Shown one piece after another: positions 35,135-46,074 of a DNA stretch of 64,000 nt. Position 1 is the first letter of the stretch, and each line of letters starts with the position of its first letter. The notes under the pieces were generated by a model. It was not told where the DNA came from and did no database searches. It saw nothing but the letters and a program-made list of their open reading frames with translations. The translations under genes and the position numbers were made by a program. Origin of the DNA: Dysidea avara (Eukaryota; Porifera; Demospongiae; Dictyoceratida; Dysideidae); assembly GCF_963678975.1 (NCBI RefSeq), contig NC_089285.1, positions 10,588,694 to 10,652,693 on the forward strand. The letters run 5' to 3'.

Positions 35135-35460
35135 GGATTAATTACAGAGGTGCTTCTATACTGTTCTTTGTTTGTAGTGCTGTGTAACGGGCTGACCATA
35201 ACTGAAAGTGAAGCATGATGGCCACTTCACTTTCAAGTTAGTTATTGATAGCTGGGGAACGTATTTCAGATGAAACCATTAATTCTTTCTTTTGAAGCGG
35301 TATGCATGGGTTCGCCAGTCATAATGTTACAAACAAACAAGTATAAAGAAAATTAGGAATTTAAAAACTGAATTAGGGATTAAATGTCCACTAGTATATC
35401 TTCAGGTGTAGGTAGCATCCCTTGTTTCCCTACTTTTATCTATGATCCCTAAGGCCACAT
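35135..35460. repeat. Dispersed foldback-containing repeat, copy 2 (reverse of 3330-3764)
   Basis: ACTGTTCTTTGTTTGTAGTG, CCACTTCACTTTCAAGT, ATAGCTGGGG, GGGTTCGCC and AGGTGTAGGTAGCATCCC appear here in reverse-complement order relative to 3330-3764. No (CAGG)n array is attached to this copy. Confidence 0.8.
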
Positions 35461-35962
35461 AAACTTAATTAATAGTTTCTCATCCTCCTGTACTCAAAAT
35501 AGCAGTGCAGGAGGGTGGATTTTTATTTTATTTTTTACTACTGAATTAGCTATAGCTGAAATGATTCAAAATGTAGTTTTCTTAGACTGCTCTAGCAAGG
35601 TACTAACTATAAAAGGTGCTAATTGGCCTCCCTTAGCCACCAGTGGTGCAAAAAATCATTGATGAGGTAAGGAAAATGGCGATGCGGGCTGGGAAACTAA
35701 TAATTAAGTTTATGTGGCCTAATCGAACTTCCTAAATTTTGCTTTTACTTGTAGATACAATGATACAATGGAAGAGCACGAGTGAGGCCTTCCATTCAAT
35801 TCCCCCCAGACTGTCAGATAAACTATATCAACAATGATGGAGTGTTTACATGCGGTGGCTAAAAAAAGCCATTTTTACAACTAATCCTGACCTGAGACTG
35901 GGGGAGGGGACCAGGGGCAGTTATTACATATGGTTGGCATTTTGCAAAATTGCATTTGTGTA
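35461..35962. other. No recognisable feature
   Basis: AT-rich spacer before the Tc1-like element. I see no frame or repeat. Confidence 0.5.
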
Positions 35963-36096
35963 TAGTACGTTCGCGTTGAGCTGAATCCTGAGTTGTTGAT
36001 TAAGAAGCCATACAAGATCAAAGGCTTTAAACATAATGTTTATGACGCATTTATTCGTAAACCCATGTTACGGGCGCGCACTTAATTGTTGAGAAT

Positions 36097-36540
36097 ATGG
36101 CGTCCAGTATACCGTCAGCGAGTGCGGAGCGAAACCCTTTTGGGAAGACGTTAAACAGCCAAACGAAGTATCTACTTATGAAACTATGGGAGTACTTTAA
36201 GCAAGAAGCGAAGAAATGTAAAATTTCTATCAACATCACGAAGAGAATCTCGAAGGCCACCGGTATTGTATCGTGCCTTCTTTGCTGGGTTTTGGCATAC
36301 ATTACGCCACGCAGGGATTTCAAGGACATCCATTAGAATGGAGCACCGCAAGAAAGGCGATTTATTTACGCCAAGAAAAAGGTACAAAATGCACTTTGCA
36401 CAAGCCCGCTCAATTCTGTAATCGTCAGGTACAAATGTTCACGAGTCCTTGTTGATACAGACAGTTTTAACCCAGATACTATCAGACAAGATCCATTCAT
36501 TGTACGGAAGGGAGGAAATCTATCGCTCTCAAAGATTTTG
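36097..36540 (+). pseudogene. Transposase N-terminal (helix-turn-helix) fragment
   Basis: ATG 36097 begins a frame with NPFGKTLNSQTKYLLMKLWEY and KISINITKRISKATG, a helix-turn-helix-like DNA-binding part typical of IS630/Tc1-group N-termini. It is followed in shifted frames by LVDTDSFNPDTIRQ and HSLYGREE-like pieces up to 36540. At least one frameshift lies between them. A short intron is also possible because GGTATTG follows ATCG/ACCG at about 36264. Confidence 0.6.
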
Positions 36541-36541
36541 G

Positions 36542-37652
36542 TAAGGCCACACCAAGTCAAACCTTAGTTTCTGGTCACCCGCCCGCATGGTAAACCTGGA
36601 ACCCTAGTTTATGAGGACTATTATTAATATTACAGGTGCTTAAGTGCATGTGACCCAGCAAGACACTTATTTTTTACTGTAAAAGATCGAGATACTCTAA
36701 TAGAGCAGTCAGGGATTCCAATAGAGCAGTCGCACTACTCTTAACTCTAATATTAGGTATATATGCCACACTAATAAAATGTTTCTAACTATAGCTAGTT
36801 TTGTCCTTGATTATATAGCTGTTCAGATTATAACTGTTACTAATGCTTCTGTAACCAAAGTAATTTCAGTAGATGGGCCATAGCTTTAACTTTATAGTAA
36901 TTCAAATGTAGTCCTCTAATGATTAGTCTAGTAACTTCAAATTCCTTATCACTGAACACTGCAGGGGTATGGAAAGCCGGCAACATTCGGTGAGCTTAAA
37001 CTTAACTTTTCCATAACTAAAATTAGATTGGCAAGTAGAAACCCTTATAGTTTAAACATTCCCAGATGATCACTAAATAACACTAGTCTGGAGCACTCAA
37101 TGACTCAAAACTTTGACAGTTACTTTTCTCAAGGTTACTGAATAGAAGGCTGGAAACACATAGCTAGTGGGCTACGACTTCACATTTGAATGAAGAATTT
37201 CTGATGTGAAAATAGAAGTTAAATTTCATTTTGGATCATGATCATTTGAATAACTTAGCTATAAGTCATAGTAATATTTTCCTGACATAGCTAATGAGAC
37301 ATTTATTTCACTTGGAAAGCATAAGTAGCTACATGAGCAAAACATTTCCTATAGTATATTCTAAATAAATAAATAAATATACTTAAATGCTATACATCAG
37401 TGTATAGCTAGCCATGATCCATCAACAACTTTCCTAGTGCATTTTTTGCCGAAGCACAACTACTTATGTTGTTGGTTAAGTTTGACTAAAAACAAATCAA
37501 CATGAATTTGCTAAATTGAGCAAATAATAATACCATACAGTATATAGTCACAGTAGAGTCTATAGTCCTGAAGTCCTGATCATCCGCCCGCCCGCATCCA
37601 TTTGTAGGCTTGGGAGTGACCAGAAACTAAGGTATGACTTGGAGTGGCCTAA
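36542..37652. mobile_element. TIR element nested in the Tc1-like transposase
   Basis: The left end reads TAAGGCCACACCAAGTCAAA, then CCTTAGTTTCTGGTCAC. The right end is the near reverse complement (GTGACCAGAAACTAAGG, GACTTGGAGTGGCCTAA). CCGCCCGCAT words sit just inside each end. Host transposase pieces lie on either side. Target duplication unresolved. Confidence 0.75.
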
Positions 37653-37699
37653 GTTAAATTTTGAAACCTGGAACTTTGTCACTTGCTCCGTCTTAGGCC

Positions 37700-38095
37700 A
37701 AACTTAAGAATGATGGTGTTTTCTCTGGGAGTAGAACATTGCTTTAAAGAGTGTTGAGTGATATGGGATTTAAGTACAAGACGATTAATGACAAGAGGTT
37801 AGCATCGAAACTGTTTGTGCTTTAATTTCACTACACGTATGTGCAGGGTATGCTATGAGCAGCCCTGCACAGTCCATCAGTATCATAAATATTAAAGACG
37901 AACGAGGTGCAACAGAACTGAAGGAAGACCAGTTGTGTATTTGGATGAGACTTGGGTAATGAAGAACTTCTAGAGCAATTCCTCATCCAAATCGGCAGTG
38001 ATAGTGAAGATGGTGATGGTGGTATTAATGAATTGTCCACTAGCAGCAGCAGGTCCAAGTCTTCTTCTGGGCTTACTTCATCTGATGTAAGATTG
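37700..38095 (+). pseudogene. Transposase catalytic-region fragment
   Basis: In plus-strand frames interrupted by shifts: GFKYKTINDKRLASKL, then YEQPC, then GRPVVYLDETWVM (about 37930-37960). VYLDETW is the first catalytic Asp block of the Tc1/IS630-group DDE domain. The later part (SDSEDGDGGINEL, SSSRSKSSSGL) resembles an acidic C-terminal tail, so the remaining catalytic residues appear deleted. Confidence 0.65.
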
Positions 38096-39054
38096 TTTGA
38101 TATTTGCAGCATTGGTGTTATAACTTGATTTTGTTCCCCAGGAGTCATCAGGTAGCTGGGATTAAACTCTGTGAAGTACATAAAAATACAGATGAAGTAC
38201 GTGTAAGTGTGTGCACTTTAATAAAAAATATCATTGCTTTATTGTGCTATCCGAAGTTGAACATACCATCCCTTGTATATTTAATCAGTGCAGGAGTGTT
38301 TGGAAGTCACTACAGGTACTATCAGCCCAAATTCATACAAACAGTATTATTTCATTTGTTGAAACTTTTAGAGTTTTTTGGGAATGTATCTTCAAAAACA
38401 AAATGCTGGCTGGAAAAACTGTGTACATGTGTGGTGAAGTGATGAGAAAAGTATTAAAATGACAAATTGACTAAATGGGAACAGAAGACGATAGTCAGCT
38501 GTGGTGAATGTGAAGTAAAATACATGTTGTTTGGCTCACTTGCAGGAACGCCAATGCTACATAACGGATTTTGAGCTGTTATAATTTGGTTTTTTTCTCT
38601 TTTGAGGCTGAAGAAGTTTTTACCTGAATATAAGCAGGCCACTTATCTTCTAAATACAGTGCAACAGTGGCCCCAGCTCTTCTACTTATGCAACTCTGTT
38701 TTACACACACAAAATCTGTTTTATTTTTCTTGTAAAAGTGTATTACAGCCTCTTACATAAGGGATGGTAAAATCATGCGTGTTGAGGGCGGGTATGTGAC
38801 GTCTGGCTTCGCCACAAACATGTGTCAACATGACCATCAAAGGGCCGCGCTTTAGAGGCTTCCCCATTAAAAATGTATGGCGAAACTTTACAGTGCCATA
38901 ACGGGAGTGTCTTACATTCGAATGAAGCGCTTTTAATATATTTTTAGCGGATCGAGAAGTGCTACGTATCGAGCTATACAGGAGCCCCATGCGATGTAGC
39001 AATCGTAAGTTATTAATCGTTTTTGAGGGTTCAGCTCAACGCGAACGTACTATA

Positions 39055-40769
39055 GTACATAGGGCTTGTGTGGACAAGTGTCAGCAGAGGGGGAAGGCTG
39101 AAAGGAATTCTTATAATTAAAAACTATAAGACACCAGAAAATTTTGTTGAGGAAATAGCTATAGTACCAGTTAAATCACCATGCATTAGCAACTTACAAC
39201 TAGCTTTTTAGCTGCAACTATTGCTCCTTTATTAGCCCCCGTGTGTTTACATAATAATTATTATTAATATTTAAGGTTACGGAATAGTTTAAAATGCGTG
39301 GGCGGAACAAATTACAAAACCTGCTTTAAACCAAGCAGGGATAAATAATTTCAACAACTATGTTGTGTTAGCAATACAATTAATTGTGCTTGTTTGTTTT
39401 TACTACAGAACAACGACTGTTCTTGGGTGTGTGGTCTACAATAGAGCGATGTTTTATAAAAACGCGCCGCCAAAAACCAGACTAACAGATTACTGAATCC
39501 TTATAATTTCAACACAAGTGGCTAAACAACTAAAATATCTCAGTAGGTCCTGTGGAAGCGATTTTTTAAGTTACTGGTAGTATAGACGTTTTATTGAACT
39601 TTTAGTAGCTTTTTCGGGTGAAACAAGCTCTTTGAAGGCTTGTATCCGAGTCACTTGGGAGAAACACGCCAAAAACGCTTCCACAGGACCTAACAAATTT
39701 AATATACAGTATCACTATGCCCTAGAAAAGCCAATAGAGCCTACAGCTTTTGCTGTATTTGGCGGCGGAAAAACATGGTAGTGACAGCTCAGTGGAGCCG
39801 CTGAGCGATGTACGGGCTGGCTTACTGTGTTACTACAACAAATTGTAGTGTTCCACCTGCCTCAAACTACACTGTAGCTACATAAAAACATTAAATATGA
39901 AGGGCTTCATCTTCATTTAAAACTTTTCACGCTGCTAGACTGGTTTTATGGGCTTCTCAAAAAGTATCGATAGGCATTCAAAATTTTGAATGATTGCCCG
40001 TGACTATACAGTAACCTTAAGATGAGTAGCACATAATTGTCAAGTACAAATAATGTTGTGTAACAGTTACAACTTTGGTATACAGTGTTTTAATTTAAGA
40101 GTTACTAATTGTGGCCAGGAAATAATAATAGTGCATGGTCTTTGTAATCTTGCTGTGTATACTGTTAAACTGATGTCCACCCATGGCCTGCTGAAGATCT
40201 TTGCTGAACTGCATGCCAATAAGGAATAGATTACAGTGATTATGCAGTTCACACGGCAGCTTTCAATTCACCTAAAATGGCAAGATTACCACTAATGTCC
40301 CAGGCCAACTGCTGTTATAGTTTATACTGTATTTAGCTTCTTATGCTACAGTATTTTTTTTTGTATAAGGAGACTGCATTGTAGAAATCTATTAGACTTG
40401 TAACTTATTTGACCATGAGAACTTTGAATCAACAACTGCACCTGAGCCATATTTTGTTTTACTGATTGTGTAGATATACTGAGAACCGATAAGTTTAGTT
40501 TTGTTTTGTCGCATTTGAATAATGAAATTGCATCTTTCATTCAGTCATGCATTATACCCTTGCTGGAGATTGTGACAGTCTTCTCCTGAGTGAATGGATC
40601 TATAGAGTACGCATATATGCATGATCACTTCCTTACCAATTTTCTAAAAAATCACTTCCTTATCAATTTTCCAATTACCAATGTGCTTTACATGTACATT
40701 TATTCTACCCTCGTTCAAGGTGCCAATCTGAACCTTCTCCTAGCAGCTTTGATATAACTTAAATGTCAT
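39055..40769. other. No gene; small inverted repeat inside
   Basis: Mostly AT-rich. A foldback pair TAGGTCCTGTGGAAGCG / CGCTTCCACAGGACCTA bounds 39544-39692, and GCGCCGCCAAAAA / TTTGGCGGCGG words lie outside it (39460 and 39762). I see no coding domain. Confidence 0.5.
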
Positions 40770-40829
40770 AAGTGTATAGATGGCTACAGCTAGTGATATT
40801 TTTGCAATGGTATGTATGTGCATACATTT

Positions 40830-41005
40830 ATCACTTCCAAGTTACATCCAATATTCTACACAAGCCACAAGGGGCAAGCAATCATTTAAAGTTCATTCAA
40901 CCATCTGTCAGGATTGATGCATACAAATTCAGTTTCTATCCTAACGCCATACAGTTATGGAATAATTTACCTGATTATAATTATAGTATTAGCACAATCT
41001 CTTGA
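40830..41005 (+). pseudogene. LINE ORF2 C-terminal remnant
   Basis: One frame reads KFIQPSVRIDAYKFSFYPNA then IQLWNNLPDYN before a stop. The RxDAYxxSFxPxxIxxWNxLP pattern is the usual C-terminus of many non-LTR reverse-transcriptase proteins. Nothing of the RT itself is visible upstream, so it is 5'-truncated, as is common for LINEs. Confidence 0.7.
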
Positions 41006-41189
41006 CTTTTTCAAAGTGTTACTCACAATTAATTACAACATATTGTATTATACTCATGCATATACATGAGGTTTACAATTATATACAATAGTAATAGTAA
41101 TAATAATAACACAATGTCAGTTTGGCTATCTGTTGTACCTGTTGAACAGAATCATTTTGACTTAACTACTCAAGAATTTCGTGATGTCA

Positions 41190-41817
41190 TAGCAGTGAGG
41201 TATTGAAAACCTTTGTTGGCCCTTCCCTCCACTTGCGATGGCTGTGGCTCTCCTTCAACTTTGGATCACCTCCTTACTTGTAAAAAGGGTGGCTTAATTG
41301 TTAAGCGCCACAATGAGGTTCATGACTGTATTGGAGATATGTCTTCATTAGCTTTGGGACAGGTTATTAAGGAACCTATTGAAAAAGAATCTGTGTGATG
41401 AATATCAGAGTGCCCTTGTTGCTGATCTTGGTGTACGTGGTGTGTAACAAAGTCAGTCTGAGGCATTGTTTGACATACGTGTTGTTGATGCTGACGCCCG
41501 TTCTTATTTGTCTCACTGCCCACAATCTGTACTGATCTCTGCAGAAAACGAGAAAGTGTTCTTTGGCTTGTAGTGACCGTAGAGCAAGCTTTACTCCACT
41601 TTGTTTTTCTGTGGATGGTCTTTGTGGTCCAGAGACTGAAAGTTTTCTGAAACACATGGCATATTGCCTTTCATTGAAATGGGAGCAAAGTTCAGCAGAA
41701 GTTATGGGATGGATCCATGCTCGAGTAGCTTTTGCCATCTTACGGTGTATCTGTGGATCTCACACCAAGTGGAGGTCCATTGGACTTGATGATGGTGCTG
41801 AAATTACTTTGGACTAA
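41190..41817 (+). pseudogene. Retroelement polyprotein C-terminal remnant
   Basis: Three frames in series carry a pattern known to me from C-termini of metazoan reverse-transcriptase proteins: CDGCGSPSTLDHLLTCKKGG with IVKRHNEVHD; VADLGVRG-like and FDIRVVDADA-like pieces; then RRASFTPLCFSVDGL, FLKHMAYCLSLKWEQSS and EVMGWIHARVAFAILRC. The frame changes near 41395 and 41560 and a stop follows GVRGV. Exact clade not determined. Confidence 0.65.
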
Positions 41818-41849
41818 ATTATTGATCTGTTTGTGTTTATTATGTGGGT

Positions 41850-41915
41850 GTATGTATATATAATAATAATAATAATAAAATAATGTTAAGTTAAAAAATA
41901 ATAATAATAATAATA
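41850..41915. repeat. (AAT)n microsatellite
   Basis: Two AATAAT runs separated by a short AAAATAATGTTAAGTT spacer, probably the tail of the preceding retroelement remnant. Confidence 0.85.
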
Positions 41916-42235
41916 GCAAATATTGCTCACCGCAGCAGAAAGCAACACAAAACTGACTGCTTCAGTCGCTCAAAGCACGCTCACGGTAATGAGGCATAAT
42001 AGTCCCATTCAACAAAGTGATGCTAAACGTAGCGCTTTTTGAGATCTGATCAATGAGCCAAACTACTCAGACATGAAGCTAAATATTCTGACATCATTCA
42101 TTTCTACCTTCCAAAGATCTGTTTTGTACAGCACTGCAGCCATTCTTAGAAAGCACATGAATATTTGACTGTTTTTTGTACATAGCAACCTAAGCTCATG
42201 GTTTGAGCAAGGCTTTGTTTTTCCCAGTAGTTATA

Positions 42236-42541
42236 TATCTAAACCAAAACAGCCAAGCTGTAAAAAAAGAGTGCGGCCAAGGTGGTGGCCAAGAAATGGC
42301 TGTGATGGTAGGTTAATGGCAAAAATTTTAATTATGACAATTCAGGTGAATTTGCATTGCCTCCTCCACTAGGATTTGGCACCAAATTCACCTGAATTGT
42401 CATAATTAAATTTTTTGCCATTAACCTACCATCAGTCATTTCTTGGCCACCACCTTGGATTTCACATCTTTTTTCATGCGCACCTTGGCCTTTTTGGGGG
42501 CCGCACTCTTTTTTTACAGCTTGGCTGTTTTGGTTTAGATA
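42236..42541. repeat. Foldback head of composite unit 1
   Basis: TATCTAAACCAAAACAGCCA at the left and its reverse complement at the right. Inner arms AATTATGACAATTCAGGTGA and its reverse complement surround a short loop. Homologues at 45695-45910 and 59050-59286. Confidence 0.92.
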
Positions 42542-42734
42542 TCACTTCTTTTTGTATTGCAAGTCACAAAGCTGGCCATAATTATGGCTTTGATGCTTCC
42601 TTTTAACTTGTTTTTTTCTTTACTTCAGGAATTGTGGAACAAAGGAAGTAATTGTGGATATAGCTTTTGTCTGATTAAATATTTGTATATTTAACATTGA
42701 ATGATGATTATCACATACTGTAGTTAATAAGGTG

Positions 42735-44420
42735 ACTTCTTACATAACTGAACTGTAGCTGAAACTCTCATTCTTTGTAGCTGAACTCTTTTCAGGGTGA
42801 TTTGTTTCTAGCTGAACTCTCTACAGGATGATTTGTTTCTAGCTGAACTCTCTACAGGGTGATTTGTTTGCAGCTGAACTCTCTACATGGTGGTTTCTTT
42901 GTAGCTGAACTCTCTACATGGTGACTTGTTCTCTCTACAGGGTGGCTGAACTCTCTACAGGGTGATTTGTTTGCAACTGAACTCTCTACAAGATGATTTG
43001 TTTCTAGCTGTAGCTGATCTCTCTATAGTATACACTGTAACTTTATTGTAGCTGAACTCTCTACAGGATGGTTTCTTTGTAGCTGATCTCTCTACAGGGT
43101 GACTTGCTTCTAGCTGATCTCTCTACAGGGTGACTTGTTTCTAGCTGATCTCTGGATGACTTGTTTCTAGCTGATCTCTCTACATGGTGACTTGTTTCTA
43201 GCTGAACTCTCTATACGGTTATCTGTTTGTAACTGAACTCTCTACATGCAGCTCAGGATGGTTTCTTTGTAGCTGATCTCTCTAAGGGGTGACTTGCTTC
43301 TAGCTGATCTCTCTACAGGGTGAACTTGTTTCCGGCTGAACTCTCTGCAGATGGTTTGTTTGTAGCTGAACTCTCTACATGGTGGTTTCTTTGTAGCTGA
43401 ACTCTCTACAAGATGATTTCTTCTAGCTGATCTCTCTACAGGGTGATCTGTTTGTAGCTGATCTCTACATGCAGGGTGACTTGTTTGTAGCTGAACTATC
43501 TGCAGGGTGATTTGTTTGTAGTTGAACTCTCTACAAGGTGATCCTTCTAGCTGATCTCTCTACAGGATGACTTTTTCTAGCTGAACTCTCTACAGGGTGA
43601 TCTATTCATAGCTGAACTCTCTACAGGGTGATTTGTTTGTCTCTACAGAGTGATTTGTCTGCAGCTGAACTCTCTACGTGGTGGTTTCTTTGTAACTGAA
43701 CTCTCTATAAGGTGATGTCTTGTAGCTGATCTCTCTACTGGATGACTTGTTTCTAGCTGATCTCTCTATAGAGTTACAATGCTTGAAGTATCTTAGTTTA
43801 CTAAAGTGGTATATCCCCAGTACATGGAACAGTTAATTGTTTGTTATTTTAGTAGTTTTTCAGTAAACCCGCATTCACAGATATTTTACTGAGAGTTTAA
43901 AACTTAGTAAAATAATCATGTTCCATATACTTAAGTTTACTGACACTTTACTATCAGTATATCTACAGTAAGGCATCTTAACAAATTAGTAAACTAAGAA
44001 CCTTCAAGCAGTGTTATAACTTTCTCTATAGAGTTATAACATGTTTGTATAGCTGAACTCTTTGTAGAGTGGTTTTTTTGATTGGTTGCTGAACTCTCCT
44101 GCTACACGGTGACTTGTTTGTACTACATGCAGAGTGACTTGTTTGTAGCTGAACTCTCTACAGAGTGACTTACTTGTAGCTGAACATTGTATAAAGTAAC
44201 TTGTTTGTAGCTGATCTAGATTAACTCTCTACTGGGTAGCTTTTTTGTAGCTGAATCCTCTACAGAGTGACTTGTTGTAGCTGAAATATCTACAGGGTAA
44301 CTTGCATGTTTATAGCTGAATTCTCTTCAGTGTGACTTATAATGTTCTGAATCTCTACAGCAACATATTTGTATCTGAACTCTCTACAGGGTGACTTGCT
44401 TGTAGCTGAATTGTCTATAA
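42735..44420. repeat. 31-bp minisatellite array 1
   Basis: Dozens of diverged tandem units of about 31 bp, core TAGCTGAACTCTCTACAGGG followed by TGACTTGTTTG. GAACTC and GATCTC variants alternate. Interrupted by a MITE at 43768-44036. Confidence 0.95.
43768..44036. repeat. Foldback MITE inside array 1
   Basis: GCTTGAAGTATCTTAGTTTA pairs with AAACTAAGAACCTTCAAGC, and inner TTACTAAGTTTT-type words also pair. Array sequence (CTCTATAGAGTTA) is repeated on both sides. Confidence 0.75.
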
Positions 44421-44806
44421 CAGTGGCGGATCCAGGATGGGGCATTTGGGGCAAATGCCCCCCCTTCAAGAAATTGCATACAAGATCGAGATACTCTAAT
44501 AGAGCAGTCAATTACTCTAATAAAGCAGTCACAATGTTCATGAGGCAGTGTAGCTTACCTATGAAGCTATAAATAGGATTTTATTTTACATAACAGACGT
44601 GATATAGTTGGTAAGTATAACTAGCTATTATTGTTGTGACCTTTTTTTTTTTTTTTTTTTTTGGTCTTCAACTGGTTTTCAGCAAGTTTTTTTGGTCTTC
44701 AACTGTTTTTCAGAAAGGTGCCCCCCCTCTTTCCAAACTCTGGATCCACCCCTGCCACTGGCCTGTTTGTGCCCCTCCCCTTGCCAGCTCCTGGATCCGC
44801 CCCTGT
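44421..44806. repeat. hAT-like MITE near the end of array 1
   Basis: Starts CAGTGGCGGATCCAG and ends CTGGATCCGCCCCTG, with a second end-like CTGGATCCACCCCTGCCACTG word at about 44739. It contains a 23-bp T run and a reversed CTATTAGAGTATCTCGATCT motif. Composite unit 3 at about 60675 shows the uninterrupted sequence TTGTCTATAAGATTAACTG. Confidence 0.75.
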
Positions 44807-45626
44807 ATAACTAGTATAAGATTAACTATTTGTAGTTGAATTCCCTATAGAATAACTTGCAATGTATGTAAGTTATAAACGTAGCTGAATGCTCTATTAG
44901 GGTGACTGTTCTATTAGAGTATCTCGATCTCGCATATGCTACACATAGTTGGCTTTGGAATCATAACTCAGTGGTTTGTAATCTGATTCTTCTGTACTAC
45001 TACAAGGACTTTCTATGATAATCATTCCAGCTACACACCGATTTTCAGCTCACTGCTCTAAACGGTTTGCCTGATAGGTGTGAACTAATAGTTTTTTTAT
45101 TCATAAAAATCGATCGCGTAATTGTGGGGTTTTGTGTCATATCTCGATGGCCTTTAACTGAATTCCTTTCAAACCACAAAAAGGCACTCTTACGATAGTT
45201 ACTCCATCTACAAAGCAATTTTCAGCTCATCTGTTTACCTTGTGGGCGTGACAGACCTTCGACCTTATTTTACGCAAATAATCGGTCATAACTCCGTGAA
45301 TGTTCATCGGATTCCTACCAAACTTGGTACTGAGATTCGCCTTAATGAGTCCTTAAAGTGTGCCAACTTTCAGCCTGATTGGAGCACGAATTCGTGTTTT
45401 ATGGCGGATTTTGCGAAGTGTGCGAAAAGAAGTAAAAGAAAAAACCCCAAGCTTTGGTCGCTCGTATCTCGGAAATTGCTATTGTCTTCAAATTTGGAAT
45501 GTGGACTCTCCTACCTAGCCGGCACTTCTGTAGCAACTTTGGTTTCAACCGGATAAGGAATCACAAAGCTACAAAGTTGTGAAAATCGCATTTAGCTATA
45601 CTTTCTTCCTTTTATTATACTCACGG

Positions 45627-45690
45627 TGTGGCGCGCCGGCTTCTTGGGGCGCGCCGGCTTCTTAGGCCGCACGACACACTACCGTGTGTC
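45627..45690. repeat. GC-rich terminal hairpin of unit 1
   Basis: GGCGCGCCGGCTTCTT is duplicated (45630 and 45649), followed by GGCCGCACGACACACTACCG. CACGGT near the left pairs with ACCGTG at the right. Similar GC-rich hairpin 49984-50036 ends unit 2. Confidence 0.7.
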
Positions 45691-46074
45691 TTGCAAAACA
45701 GCCAAGCTGTAAAAAAAGAGTACGGGCCTCTAATGGTAAAAATTTTAATAACGACAATTCAGGTGAATTTTGGTGCCGCTTGGTCTTGGCACAGAATTCA
45801 CCTGAATTGTCGTTAATAACATTGTACCTTTGATTTCACATCTTTTTTTTACTCTGGCTTTGTTGGAGGCCGCACCCTTTTTTTACAGCTTGGCTGTTTT
45901 TGATTAGATATCACTTCTTTTTGGTATTGTATTCATACCTAAAGCCAAGTTTTAGGTGTTATTTTAACTTGTCTTTTTCTTCACCATAGAAAGAAGATTA
46001 TTATGAAGAAGATTTAAATAATTTGTTTACATTTAGGCAATGGTGTTGATTGATCATAAAGATAAGTCACACAG

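Larger units (their letters stand above)
35963..39052 (+). mobile_element. Tc1/IS630-like DNA transposon, about 3.1 kb, decayed
   Basis: The ends TAGTACGTTCGCGTTGAGCT and its reverse complement (AGCTCAACGCGAACGTACTA) are perfect over at least 23 bp and stand in TA (35961-35962, 39053-39054). TA targets and the DDE-type transposase pieces inside (below) fit the Tc1/mariner/IS630 group. The coding sequence is interrupted by a nested element (36542-37652) and by frameshifts, so the element is dead. Confidence 0.85.
42236..45694 (+). repeat. Composite repeat unit 1 (foldback head, 31-bp array, hairpin end)
   Basis: Module order: foldback head 42236-42541; unique spacer to about 42735; 31-bp minisatellite to about 44930, with insertions; CTATTAGAGTATCTCGATCT; a roughly 650-bp block with CATAACTCCGTGAATGTTCA; GC-rich hairpin 45627-45690. 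The same order follows directly in unit 2 (45695-50036), so the two are head to tail. A truncated unit 3 is at 59050-60790. Confidence 0.8.

Noticed and set aside
37831-38181. 116-aa minus-strand frame
   Set aside because: Shadow of the plus-strand transposase remnant (DETW block and acidic tail).
41320-41738. Minus-strand frames of 111 and 120 aa
   Set aside because: Shadows of the plus-strand retroelement remnant, which has recognisable motifs in series.
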